From BP-133 sp040756995 (GTDB lineage Bacteria > Actinomycetota > Acidimicrobiia > IMCC26256 > BP-133): a DNA stretch of 64,000 bases. Below the pieces are notes generated by a model. It was given only the letters and a program-made list of their open reading frames with translations, had not been told where the DNA came from and ran no database searches. Positions within the stretch are counted from its first letter, which is position 1. Each line of letters starts with the position of its first letter. Below are positions 9,424 through 17,209 of the stretch, in pieces. The position numbers and the translations under genes are program-made. The stretch covers positions 26,494 to 90,493 of the forward strand of contig JBFLYK010000029.1 in the NCBI GenBank assembly GCA_040756995.1. Direction: 5' to 3'.

Positions 9424-9750
9424 AGTGGTTCCCGACAAACTAAGAGTGGCATTCGGGTCCGAGAAGCGGGCGGAAAGCGCTTCGACCCTTTTGCCCCGCT
9501 TCGCTGTTGAACGGGGCCTGGCTCATCGTCCGGCCGGGCCCGTCGTGGGCACAGGTCCGGCCCAGGGACTTCCGTTCGCCGCTTGGGCCGGACGTACGGT
9601 CGGATCCAGACGAGAGAGGGAGAGAGAACCCGGCGGTTGTACGTCCGGCCCGGACGGCAGCGGCGTTGGGCCCTCTCTACCCCAGCCGAAACGGACGAAA
9701 ACCGGAAATTTGCGGGAAACCCCGGCGTCCCGGGGGCCGGCGGGTGAGCG
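9424..9750 (-). promoter_or_regulatory. Structured 327-nt leader/intergenic region upstream of the secreted repeat protein
   Basis: No gene is visible here. Arm B (9584-9597) can pair either with arm A (9555-9564, GTCCGGCCCA, 10 of 10) or with arm C (9639-9651, GTACGTCCGGCCC, 13 of 13), giving two mutually exclusive stems. Closer to the gene, GCCCCG/CGGGGC (9493-9498 with 9512-9517) forms a hairpin, and GGGTC-GAAGCG pairs with CGCTTC-GACCC (9455-9488) about 30 nt before the start codon. I could not match this to a known riboswitch class. A cis-acting RNA or attenuator is an inference from the pairing pattern. Confidence 0.5.
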
Positions 9751-10311
9751 TCAGTTCTGGGAGGGGTCCGCCGGGCAGAGGGCGAACATCGCCAGCCGGC
9801 CACCCTGACGGCGCAGCACCGCCTCCCAGAGCGTGTCGGGCTCCGGTGTCAGGGCGTCATCCGGATCGGCGTCGACCACGAACCAGGCGCCCTCGGCGAT
9901 CTCCGCCTCGAGCTGACCGGCGGCCCAGCCGGCGTAGCCGGCGAAGAGACGGACGGCGTCGATCCCCCGGGGCGGGCCGCCCATGTTGGCCAGGCCAATA
10001 TCGCCCAGGAGGGGCTGGAAACCTTCGGCGCCGCCCTCGCCGAGGCGGGCGACGCAGATCACCGCCGTCCGGCTCACCGGCCCGCCCACGAAGACCACCG
10101 GCGGCTGGGCGGCCAGCAGGTCCCAGCCTTCCCAGTCGGCGCCCGCCTCGTCGAGGTCGGTTCCGCTCGGCCGGTTCAGGACGAGCCCGACCGCGCCCTC
10201 TTCGGTGTGCTCCAGCATGAGGACGACGGTCCGGTCGAAATTGGGGTCGCCGAGCGCCGGTGTGGCGACCAGCAGTCGACCCCGGAGCGAGACGAACACG
10301 TCGGGGATCAT
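9751..10311 (-). CDS. YqgE/AlgH family protein (UPF0301)
   Basis: A 186-aa member of the UPF0301/YqgE family. Family features are LRGRLLVATPALGDPNFDRTVVLMLEH near the N-terminus, GAVGLVLNRPSG, VFVGGPV, and RLFAGYAGWAAGQLEAEI. The length is normal. In Pseudomonas AlgH affects alginate regulation, but no biochemical function is established. GGAAG lies just upstream of the ATG. It is on the same strand as the SRPBCC gene and the small Pro-rich frame upstream. Confidence 0.92.
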   Translation of the reverse strand: MIPDVFVSLRGRLLVATPALGDPNFDRTVVLMLEHTEEGAVGLVLNRPSGTDLDEAGADWEGWDLLAAQPPVVFVGGPVSRTAVICVARLGEGGAEGFQPLLGDIGLANMGGPPRGIDAVRLFAGYAGWAAGQLEAEIAEGAWFVVDADPDDALTPEPDTLWEAVLRRQGGRLAMFALCPADPSQN

Positions 10312-10341
10312 CGCGCTTCCGGGTCCGGGTGTCGCGCCGGA

Positions 10342-10542
10342 TCAGACCGAGGGGAAGGGCTCCGTCGGCGGCTCCGGCATGGGCGGCCGGTCAGGCAGCG
10401 GGTCGGGTTCGGGCTGGGGTTCGCGGGGCGGGAACGGGTCGCCGGGGCCGTCGGGCCGGGGCTCCAGCGGTTCGATGGGCGGGAAGCCGTCAGGTTCCGT
10501 AGCCGGCCGTTCCGGCGCCACGGTCATCGTCATGGTCGTCAT
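10342..10542 (-). CDS. Small proline-rich hypothetical protein
   Basis: A possible 66-aa protein rich in Pro, Glu and Asp (PEPDPLPDRPPMPEPP). Its start lies inside the last 53 bases of the SRPBCC gene and it ends 30 bases before the yqgE start, so it would fill the gap between them. No domain is recognised. The overlap and extreme composition make it doubtful; a chance open frame in GC-rich DNA is the main alternative. Confidence 0.3.
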   Translation of the reverse strand: MTTMTMTVAPERPATEPDGFPPIEPLEPRPDGPGDPFPPREPQPEPDPLPDRPPMPEPPTEPFPSV

Positions 10543-11005
10543 ACCTGACGTGTACCCGCAGCGCCGAGCGGCAGAACTGATCGAAGCCCGTGCGGACCAC
10601 CCAGTCGTGGCCCCACTCCATGACCGGGCGGCCGAACCGGGCGGCGGTCCGCAGCAGCGGCCGCTGCAGGTCCAGCTCCCAGGTCAGCCGCACCCGCGAG
10701 CGCCGGCGGCGGGCGCCGCCGCTCCGGACCTCGAGCCGGGCCGGGCCCGCCAGGTCACCCTCGACGACGGCGTCGACGCTCTCCCCCGGCACCAGGTCGG
10801 CGATGGTCACCCTGAAGCGCAGGGTGTAGGGGACAGGCGCCCGGACGACGCAGGTCGTCCGGCCCCCGGGCACGAGCCCGTCGCCGGAGAACTCCCGGAG
10901 CCACGGCCACCAGCGGCGGTAGTCCTCGGTCCGGGTGAGCGTCGCCCAGAGCGTGTCGGGGGCGACGTCGAACACCCACGTGCGATCGAAACGGAAGGGT
11001 CGCAA
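10490..11005 (-). CDS. SRPBCC family protein (polyketide cyclase/START-like)
   Basis: A 171-aa protein with the SRPBCC fold pattern: RTWVFDVAPDTLWATLTRTEDYRRWWPWLREF at the start, a central beta-rich part (YTLRFRVTIADLVPGESVDAVVEGDLAG), and the C-terminal long helix (VMEWGHDWVVRTGFDQF). Such proteins bind hydrophobic ligands; no substrate can be named. The first codon is TTG at 11005 with no clear ribosome site. It is divergent from the ligD operon, with 56 bp between the start codons. Confidence 0.72.
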   Translation of the reverse strand: MRPFRFDRTWVFDVAPDTLWATLTRTEDYRRWWPWLREFSGDGLVPGGRTTCVVRAPVPYTLRFRVTIADLVPGESVDAVVEGDLAGPARLEVRSGGARRRRSRVRLTWELDLQRPLLRTAARFGRPVMEWGHDWVVRTGFDQFCRSALRVHVRYDDHDDDRGAGTAGYGT

Positions 11006-11061
11006 CGTCTAGGGAGGGTAACCGTCCGGCCGCGCCCCGCCGGCAGGCAGACTGGAGGGTT

Positions 11062-12534
11062 GTGGGTACCCCGGAGGAGAAGCTCCAGCGCTATCAGGAG
11101 ATGCGGGACTTCGGCGCCACGCCGGAGCCGTCCGGCGCCGAGCCGCCGCCGGAACACGAGGGGCTGCCCCGCTTCGTCGTCCAGGAGCACCACGCCTCCA
11201 GCCTCCACTGGGATCTGCGGCTGGAGCGCGACGGCGTCCTCGTCAGCTGGGCGGTGCCCCGGGGAATCCCGCCCGACCCCAAACAGAACCATCTCGCCGT
11301 CCACACCGAGGATCACCCGCTCATGTATCTGGACTTCTCGGGTGAGATCCCGGCCGGCCACTACGGCGCCGGGAAGATGACGATCTGGGACGAGGGCACC
11401 TACGAGACCGAGAAGTGGAACGACCGGGAGGTCATGGTCGTCCTCCACGGCGAGCGCGCCCGGGGCCGCTACGTCCTGTTCCAGACCGACGGCAACCAGT
11501 GGATGATCCACCGGATGGATCCGCCGGAGGATCCGGATCGCCAACCGATGCCGACGGGCTGGCGACCGATGCTGGCCACGCCGGCCACCGCCGTCCCCCG
11601 GGACGAGGACATGTGGTCGTTCGAGGTGAAGTGGGACGGCATCCGGGCGCTGGCCTCCATCTCCGGGGGGCGGATCCGCCTCGAGGCCCGCAGCGGCAAC
11701 GACGTCAGCCACCGCTACCCCGAACTGCGGGAGCTGGGCCGGGCGCTGGGGGTGACCGAGGTGATCCTCGACGGCGAGATCGTGGCCCTCGACCCCAAGA
11801 CGGGCCGGCCGAGCTTCGAGCGCCTGCAACGGCGGATGCACGTCGAGTCGGAGAGCGCCATCCGCCGCCTCCGCCAGGACGTGCCGATCACCTACGCCCT
11901 CTTCGACATCCTCTGGCTCGACGGGCACCCCACCACCGGCCTGCCGTACTCCGAGCGGCGCCGGCTGCTCGAGGGGCTGAACCTGGCCGGGCCGGCCTGG
12001 CACACGCCGGCCACCCATCCCGGTGAGGGGCACGCCCTGCTGGAGGCCACCCGAGCCGCCGGCCTGGAGGGCGTGCTGGCCAAGCGGCTCGACTCGCTCT
12101 ACGAGCCCGGTGTGCGCACGCGCCACTGGCTCAAGATCAAGAACCACCTCTCCCAGGACTTCGTCGTCGGGGGCTATCTCCCCGGAGAAGGATCCCGGGG
12201 CCGATTAGGTGCGCTCCTCCTCGGCGTCTATGACGATGATGGAAAACTCTGCTTCGCCGGCCGGGTCGGCACCGGTTTCACCGATGCCGAGTTGTCGCGT
12301 CTGCTGCCGCTGCTCGACCCCCTCCGGCGCGACACGCCCCCGTTCGACCCGCCGCCCCCGCGGCCGGTGGCCCGGGAGGCCACCTGGGTGGAACCGGAGC
12401 TCGTCGTCGAGGTGGAGTTCACCGAGTGGACGGGCGTGGGGATCCTGCGCCACCCGTCCTACAAGGGCCAGCGCGTCGACCTGGACCCGAGGCAGGTCGT
12501 AAGGGAAGTGCCGGCGGCAGGAATGGGAGCATAG
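11062..12534 (+). CDS. ligD: ATP-dependent DNA ligase D, PE-ligase module without polymerase domain
   Basis: A 490-aa protein with two LigD modules. Residues about 36-150 are the 3'-phosphoesterase domain (FVVQEHHASSLHWDLRLE, with His43, His44, His49 and Asp51). Residues about 165-480 are the ATP-dependent ligase with catalytic Lys190 in EVKWDGIRA, then DGEIVAL and LKIKNH. It seals breaks in bacterial non-homologous end joining with Ku. The polymerase module that is fused in mycobacterial LigD is a separate gene at 13491. GTG start with a good GGAGGG site. First gene of the NHEJ operon. Confidence 0.93.
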   Translation: MGTPEEKLQRYQEMRDFGATPEPSGAEPPPEHEGLPRFVVQEHHASSLHWDLRLERDGVLVSWAVPRGIPPDPKQNHLAVHTEDHPLMYLDFSGEIPAGHYGAGKMTIWDEGTYETEKWNDREVMVVLHGERARGRYVLFQTDGNQWMIHRMDPPEDPDRQPMPTGWRPMLATPATAVPRDEDMWSFEVKWDGIRALASISGGRIRLEARSGNDVSHRYPELRELGRALGVTEVILDGEIVALDPKTGRPSFERLQRRMHVESESAIRRLRQDVPITYALFDILWLDGHPTTGLPYSERRRLLEGLNLAGPAWHTPATHPGEGHALLEATRAAGLEGVLAKRLDSLYEPGVRTRHWLKIKNHLSQDFVVGGYLPGEGSRGRLGALLLGVYDDDGKLCFAGRVGTGFTDAELSRLLPLLDPLRRDTPPFDPPPPRPVAREATWVEPELVVEVEFTEWTGVGILRHPSYKGQRVDLDPRQVVREVPAAGMGA

Positions 12535-12563
12535 TGGCCGGCCGGGTGCAGAACGGAGGGGTT

Positions 12564-12695
12564 ATGGCGAGTCAGGGGCGTTCCTGGCAAGGATCGACGA
12601 CGAGGCGTAGCGGGTACTACGGCGAGGAGGAGGACGCAGCCAGGGACGTCCCTGGCCGTCAGAACCCCCCGGGTCTGCGCCCGGTCGGCCACTGA
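12564..12695 (+). CDS. 43-aa small protein coupled to ku
   Basis: A short frame with a strong ribosome site (GGAGGGG at 12555-12561, ATG at 12564). Its TGA ends one base before the ku ATG, so ku translation is probably coupled to it. The peptide begins MASQGRSWQGSTTRRSGYYG, has an acidic EEED centre and ends PPGLRPVGH. It is hydrophilic with no membrane segment or known domain. It could be a real NHEJ-associated small protein or a leader that sets ku expression. Recognised from initiation signals and spacing, not from homology. Confidence 0.6.
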   Translation: MASQGRSWQGSTTRRSGYYGEEEDAARDVPGRQNPPGLRPVGH

Positions 12696-12696
12696 G

Positions 12697-13494
12697 ATGC
12701 CGAGAGCCATCTGGAGCGGCGCCATCAGCTTCGGGCTGGTCAACGTGCCGGTGAAGCTGTTCAGCGCCGTCTCCCCGAAGGACGTGCGCTTCAACCAGCT
12801 GGAGGAAGGGACCGGGGCGCGCATCCGCCAGAAGCGGGTGTCGGCCGAGACCGGCGAGGAGGTGCCCTACGAGAAGATCGTCAAGGGCTACGAGATCTCC
12901 CCCGACCGGTACGTGATCATCACCCCCGAAGAGCTGGAGGCGCTCGACCCCAAGGCGACCCGCTCCATCGACATCGAGGACTTCGTCGACCTCGACCAGA
13001 TCGATCCCGTCCACTACGAGCGGCCCTACTACCTGGTCCCGGAGCGGGGCGCGACGAAGGCCTACAAGCTCCTCCTTGACGCCATGAAGGAGTCGAACAA
13101 GGTGGCCATCGCCCGGCTGGTGCTGCGGACCAAGCAGTATCTGGCCGCCATCCGGCCGATGGGCGACGTGCTGTGCCTGGAAACGCTGCTGTTCGCCGAC
13201 GAGGTGGTGCAGCCGGAAACGCTGGAGGGCCTGCCCGGGCCCGACACCGAGGTCTCGGACCGGGAGCTCAAGATGGCGCAGCAGCTGATCGAGTCGCTGT
13301 CGACCGACTTCGAGCCCGAGAAGTACCGCGACGAGTACCGGGAGCGGGTGCTGGCGCTCATCGAGCAGAAGGCCGAGGGCGCCGAGATCGTGGCCCAGCC
13401 CGCCGTCGAGGAGCCGGCCAAGGTCGTCGACCTCATGGCCGCCCTCGAGGCCTCACTGGCCGCCGCCAAAGAGAAGCGGGCCGCCGGCGAGTGA
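12697..13494 (+). CDS. ku: Ku protein (DNA end-binding)
   Basis: A 265-aa prokaryotic Ku. It opens with MPRAIWSGAISFGLVNVPVKLFSA, the family hallmark, followed by the beta-barrel ring region (YEKIVKGYEISPDRYVIITPEELEAL; ERPYYLVPE). The C-terminal tail is Ala/Lys-rich. Homodimers thread onto broken DNA ends and recruit LigD. The stop overlaps the GTG of the polymerase gene by four bases (GTGA), and the small ORF upstream ends one base before its ATG. Length is typical. Confidence 0.97.
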   Translation: MPRAIWSGAISFGLVNVPVKLFSAVSPKDVRFNQLEEGTGARIRQKRVSAETGEEVPYEKIVKGYEISPDRYVIITPEELEALDPKATRSIDIEDFVDLDQIDPVHYERPYYLVPERGATKAYKLLLDAMKESNKVAIARLVLRTKQYLAAIRPMGDVLCLETLLFADEVVQPETLEGLPGPDTEVSDRELKMAQQLIESLSTDFEPEKYRDEYRERVLALIEQKAEGAEIVAQPAVEEPAKVVDLMAALEASLAAAKEKRAAGE

Positions 13495-14408
13495 CCCTCG
13501 TAGAAATCGAAGGGCGGCATCTCAAACTCTCCAACCTGGAGAAGGTCCTCTATCCCGAGACCGGGTTCACCAAGGGCCAGGTCATCGACTACTACAGCCG
13601 CATCGCGCCGGCGCTGCTGCGCCAGATCAAGGGCCGGCCGCTCACCCTCAAGCGCTATCCCAACGGCGTTGACGGCCAGTACTTCTACGAGAAGCAGTGC
13701 CCGTCCCACCGACCGCCGTGGGTGCAGGTGGCGCCGGTGTGGAGCGGCCACAACGTGCGGACGATCAACTTCTGCCTCGTGGAGGACCTGCCCACCCTGA
13801 TCTGGGTGGCCAACCTCGCCTCGCTGGAGCTGCACACCGCGCTCCACCGGGCGGTCGGCTCGAAGGGCACGCCGGACGAGACCTGGACGCCGGACATGGT
13901 GGTGTTCGACCTCGACCCCGGCGAGCCGGCGGCCTTCACCGAGTGCGCCCGGGTGGGCCTGTGGCTCCGGGAGTCCCTCGACGGGCTGGGCCTCGCCTCG
14001 TTCCCGAAGACCTCGGGCAGCAAGGGGCTGCAGGTCTACGTGCCGCTCAACACGCCGGTGACCTACGACCAGACGAAGAGCTTCGCCCGGGCCCTGGCCC
14101 AGATCGGCGAGCGGGCCCACCCGAAGCTGGTCGTGTCGAACATGGCCAAGGAACTGCGGCGCGGCAAGGTCCTCATCGACTGGAGCCAGAACGACGAGCA
14201 CAAGACGACGGTCTCGGTGTACTCGCTGCGGGCCCGGCCGCAGCCGACGGTGTCGGCCCCGCTGCACTGGTCGGAGGTCGAGGCCGCCGCCGACGGCGGC
14301 CCGGTGCCCCGCATCGAGGCGGCCGAGGCCATCCACCGGCTCGAGGCGGACGGCGATCTTTTCGCCCCGTTGACGGAATTGGAGCAACGTCTTCCGACGT
14401 TCGCGTGA
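13491..14408 (+). CDS. LigD-type polymerase domain protein (NHEJ primase-polymerase)
   Basis: A 305-aa stand-alone LigD polymerase (archaeo-eukaryotic primase superfamily). It opens with VEIEGRHLKLSNLEKVLYPE, carries the catalytic FDLDPGE with Asp140 and Asp142, and has SGSKGLQVYVPL and RRGKVLIDWSQN later in the domain. It adds nucleotides at break ends during end joining. The GTG start sits in the GTGA overlap with ku. With ligD, the small ORF and ku it completes a compact NHEJ operon. Confidence 0.95.
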   Translation: MTLVEIEGRHLKLSNLEKVLYPETGFTKGQVIDYYSRIAPALLRQIKGRPLTLKRYPNGVDGQYFYEKQCPSHRPPWVQVAPVWSGHNVRTINFCLVEDLPTLIWVANLASLELHTALHRAVGSKGTPDETWTPDMVVFDLDPGEPAAFTECARVGLWLRESLDGLGLASFPKTSGSKGLQVYVPLNTPVTYDQTKSFARALAQIGERAHPKLVVSNMAKELRRGKVLIDWSQNDEHKTTVSVYSLRARPQPTVSAPLHWSEVEAAADGGPVPRIEAAEAIHRLEADGDLFAPLTELEQRLPTFA

Positions 14409-14435
14409 CTGAGACCTGGCAGTGGGTTCCAGCTC

Positions 14436-14462
14436 GGGGACCCGCGGGTAGAAAGGGTCCCC
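14436..14462. promoter_or_regulatory. Inverted repeat abutting the egtB start codon
   Basis: GGGGACCC (14436-14443) and GGGTCCCC (14455-14462) form a perfect 8-bp inverted repeat with an 11-nt spacer, and the second arm touches the egtB ATG. The spacer and right arm hold TAGAAA and AAAGGG, which could be a -10-like box or a ribosome site. It may be an operator, or an mRNA hairpin that hides the start. Function is inferred only. Confidence 0.5.
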
Positions 14463-15707
14463 ATGGGCGATCTCAAGCAGGGCCTGGCCGACGCGCTCGA
14501 CGGAGCCCGGCGCCGGTCCCTGGACCTGCTCGACCCCTTGTCCCACGAAGACCAGCTGGCCCAGCATTCGCCGCTGATGTCGCCCCTGGTGTGGGACCTG
14601 GCCCACGTCGGCCACTACGAGGAGCTGTGGCTGCTGCGGGCGGTCGCCCGCAGCCAACCCATCGACCCCGCCCACGACGACATCTACGACGCCTTCAAGC
14701 ACGTCCGCCGGGAACGGGCCAAGCTGGCGATCCTGGGCCCGGCCGAGGCCCGGAGCCACATCGCCATGGTCCGGGGCCGGGTGCTCGACGTGCTGGAGAA
14801 GGTCGAGCTCGACCCCGGCGTCCCGCTCCTCAACGACGGGTTCGTCTATGGGATGGTGGCCCAGCACGAGCACCAGCACGACGAGACGATGCTGGCCACG
14901 CTGCAGCTGATGGCCTCGGCCTATCCGCATGTGGCCACCCCGGCGCCGGCGGGCCGGCCGCTCCCGGCCAGCGAGGTCTTCGTCCCCGGCGGTCCGTTCC
15001 GGATGGGGACCGACACCGAGCCGTTCGCCTACGACAACGAGCGGCCGGCGCACGAGGTTGACCTCGCCCCGTTCTGGATCGACACCGCCCCGGTGACCAA
15101 CCGGCAGTACCTGGCCTTCGTCGAGGCCGGTGGCTACGACGACGCCCGCTTCTGGACGGAGGCGGGCTGGGCCCACCGCCGTGCCGAGGGCCTCGCCGCC
15201 CCCCAGTTCTGGGCCCGGGAGGGCGGCGGGTCCTGGTCGGTGCGGCGCTACGGACAGCGGATCGACCTGCCGCTCGATGAGCCCGTCCAGCACGTCTGCT
15301 GGTACGAGGCCGACGCCTACGCCCGCTTCGCCGGCAAACGCCTCCCCACCGAGGCGGAATGGGAAAAGGCGGCCCAGGGCGCCTCAGCGGCGTCGGCCAA
15401 CCTGGGACAGCGTCACTTCGGCCCGGCGCCGGTCGGCGCCTATCCGGACGGGTCCAGCCGCTACGGCGCCGAGCAGATGCTGGGCGACGTGTGGGAGTGG
15501 ACGTCGTCCGACTTCACCGCCTACCCCGGCTTCGTCACGTTCCCCTACAAGGAGTACTCCGAGGTGTTCTACGGCTCCGACTACAAGGTGCTGCGAGGCG
15601 GGTCGTGGGCGACCTCGCCGCTGGTGGCCCGGACGACGTTCCGGAACTGGGACTACCCCATCCGCCGCCAGATCTTCTCCGGCTTCCGGTGCGCCCGCGA
15701 TGCTTGA
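14463..15707 (+). CDS. egtB: Ergothioneine biosynthesis sulfoxide synthase EgtB
   Basis: A 414-aa iron enzyme that joins hercynine to a cysteine-containing thiol with O2. The N-terminal DinB-like domain carries the iron ligands: a DLAHVGHYEE helix, and His135 and His139 in QHEHQHDET. The C-terminal FGE-sulfatase-like domain follows (VPGGPFRMGTDTEPFAYDNERP; RLPTEAEWEKAA; VLRGGSWAT; FRNWDYPIRRQIFSGFRCA). Its last eight bases overlap egtD. No egtA, egtC or egtE is in the window, so the other steps are elsewhere or done differently. Confidence 0.94.
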   Translation: MGDLKQGLADALDGARRRSLDLLDPLSHEDQLAQHSPLMSPLVWDLAHVGHYEELWLLRAVARSQPIDPAHDDIYDAFKHVRRERAKLAILGPAEARSHIAMVRGRVLDVLEKVELDPGVPLLNDGFVYGMVAQHEHQHDETMLATLQLMASAYPHVATPAPAGRPLPASEVFVPGGPFRMGTDTEPFAYDNERPAHEVDLAPFWIDTAPVTNRQYLAFVEAGGYDDARFWTEAGWAHRRAEGLAAPQFWAREGGGSWSVRRYGQRIDLPLDEPVQHVCWYEADAYARFAGKRLPTEAEWEKAAQGASAASANLGQRHFGPAPVGAYPDGSSRYGAEQMLGDVWEWTSSDFTAYPGFVTFPYKEYSEVFYGSDYKVLRGGSWATSPLVARTTFRNWDYPIRRQIFSGFRCARDA

Positions 15708-16677
15708 CCCCGAGGTGCTCCTCACCGTCGGCCTCGGGCCGGATGACCTGCGGGCCGACATGCGGCGCGACGTCACCCGGGGTCTCCAGGCGACGCCGAA
15801 GGAACTCCCCTCGAAGTACTTCTACGACGAGGAGGGCTCGGCGCTCTTCGACGCCATCACCCGGCTGCCGGAGTACTACCCGACCCGCACCGAGCGCGGC
15901 ATCCTCGTCGAACGGGCCGGCGAGATCGCCGCCCGGTCCGGCGCCGACACGCTGATCGAGCTCGGTTCCGGGACGTCGGAGAAAACGCGGCTGCTGCTCG
16001 ATGCCTTTGCCCGCCGGGGCGCTCTGCGGCGCTTCGTGCCCTTCGACGTCGACGAGACGACGCTGCGCTCGGCGGCGGCCGCCGTGGCCGTCGAGTACCC
16101 CGGCGTCGCCGTGCACGCCGTCGTCGGTGATTTCGAACGGCACCTGGCCCTCCTGCCGAAGGGCGGCCGGCGGATGATCGCCTTCCTCGGCAGCACCGTC
16201 GGGAACCTGACCCCCGAACAGCGGGCGGTGTTCCTCGCCGACGTGGTGGCCCAGCTGGAGCCGGGCGACTCGTTCCTGCTCGGAACCGACCTCGTGAAGG
16301 ACGTCGGCCGGCTGGAGGCGGCCTATGACGACGCGGCCGGCGTGACCGCCGCCTTCAACCGCAACGTCCTGCACCGCTTGAACCGGGAGCTCGACGCCGA
16401 CTTCTTCCCCGACCGCTTCGAGCACGTCGCCCTGTTCGACACCGAGCGGGAATGGATCGAGATGCGGCTGCGGTCGTCGGCCGATCAGGTGGTGACGGTG
16501 GCCGGGCTCGGCCTCGAGGTGCGCTTCAGCGCCGGGGAGGAGATGAGGACGGAGATTTCGGCCAAGTTCCGCCCCGACGGGCTCAGCGCCGAGCTGACGG
16601 CGGCCGGCCTGGAGCTCCTCGATCTGTGGACCGACCCGGCCGGGGACTTCGCCCTGTCGCTCTCGACGCCGAAGTAG
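15700..16677 (+). CDS. egtD: L-histidine N(alpha)-methyltransferase EgtD
   Basis: A 325-aa SAM-dependent enzyme that trimethylates histidine to hercynine, the substrate of EgtB. Family features are LQATPKELPSKYFYDEEGSALFDAITRLPEYYPTR split over the N-terminal part, the SAM motif ELGSGTSEKT, FLGSTVGNL, and the C-terminal EMRTEISAKF. The ATG is inside the egtB end (ATGCTTGA overlap), so the two are co-translated. The 3' end overlaps the convergent ATP-binding protein gene by about 95 bp. Confidence 0.95.
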   Translation: MLDPEVLLTVGLGPDDLRADMRRDVTRGLQATPKELPSKYFYDEEGSALFDAITRLPEYYPTRTERGILVERAGEIAARSGADTLIELGSGTSEKTRLLLDAFARRGALRRFVPFDVDETTLRSAAAAVAVEYPGVAVHAVVGDFERHLALLPKGGRRMIAFLGSTVGNLTPEQRAVFLADVVAQLEPGDSFLLGTDLVKDVGRLEAAYDDAAGVTAAFNRNVLHRLNRELDADFFPDRFEHVALFDTEREWIEMRLRSSADQVVTVAGLGLEVRFSAGEEMRTEISAKFRPDGLSAELTAAGLELLDLWTDPAGDFALSLSTPK

Positions 16678-17068
16678 GGCCGCCCACGGCGACGGTGCGA
16701 TGACCGTTGTCCGGCGTGGCGCCGGGGCTCAGCTCGAACCAGACGCGGGTCTCGCCGTCCACCTGGACGGCTCCCCACCGGTCGGCGATCCGGTCGACCA
16801 GGAAGAGACCCCACCCCGAGGCCTCGGCCATCCCGGCCACGACCCGGGGCCGGGGCGTTGCCGGGTGGTCGAACCCGTGCCCGGCGTCGGCGACCTCCAC
16901 CATGAGCACCTCGGCCGACGCCCGCACGCTGAACTCGATCGTCGCCTCCTCGGGCAGGCCGGCGTGACGCACGCTGTTGGTGACGAGCTCGCTCACCAGC
17001 AGCTCGGCGTTCTCCGCCACTCCCGGCTCCAGGTACGGCGCGAGCCCGGCCACGGCGTGGCGCGCCAC
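16583..17068 (-). CDS. Histidine-kinase-type ATP-binding protein (anti-sigma factor-like)
   Basis: A GHKL ATPase of the RsbW/SpoIIAB class: NAELLVSELVTNSVRHAG (N box), VADAGHGFDHP (G1 box) and ASGWGLFLVDRIADRWG (G2 box). It could be an anti-sigma kinase or a general regulator. The first usable start codon is GTG 17068, but the frame stays open upstream and codes RLPATPLAAS, which resembles the missing conserved N-terminus, so the true start may be further upstream with an unusual codon. The 3' end overlaps egtD by about 95 bp on the other strand. Confidence 0.75.
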   Translation of the reverse strand: MARHAVAGLAPYLEPGVAENAELLVSELVTNSVRHAGLPEEATIEFSVRASAEVLMVEVADAGHGFDHPATPRPRVVAGMAEASGWGLFLVDRIADRWGAVQVDGETRVWFELSPGATPDNGHRTVAVGGPTSASRATGRSPRPGRSTDRGAPGRPPSARR

Positions 17069-17209
17069 GCTCGCCGCCAGCGGCGTAGCGGGAAGCCGGA
17101 GCAGGAGGAAGACGTGCAGCTTGTTGCCTTCGCTTATTGGTGTTGTGCCGACATGGAGAAAACGGACAAAGCGCGCCTTTGCTACCCACGGGCTCAGAAA
17201 GACAAACCG

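Noticed and set aside
9424..9750. Cyclic-di-GMP or other known riboswitch in the structured leader
   Set aside because: AAAAGGG next to a hairpin was suggestive, but the conserved core of the known classes could not be found.
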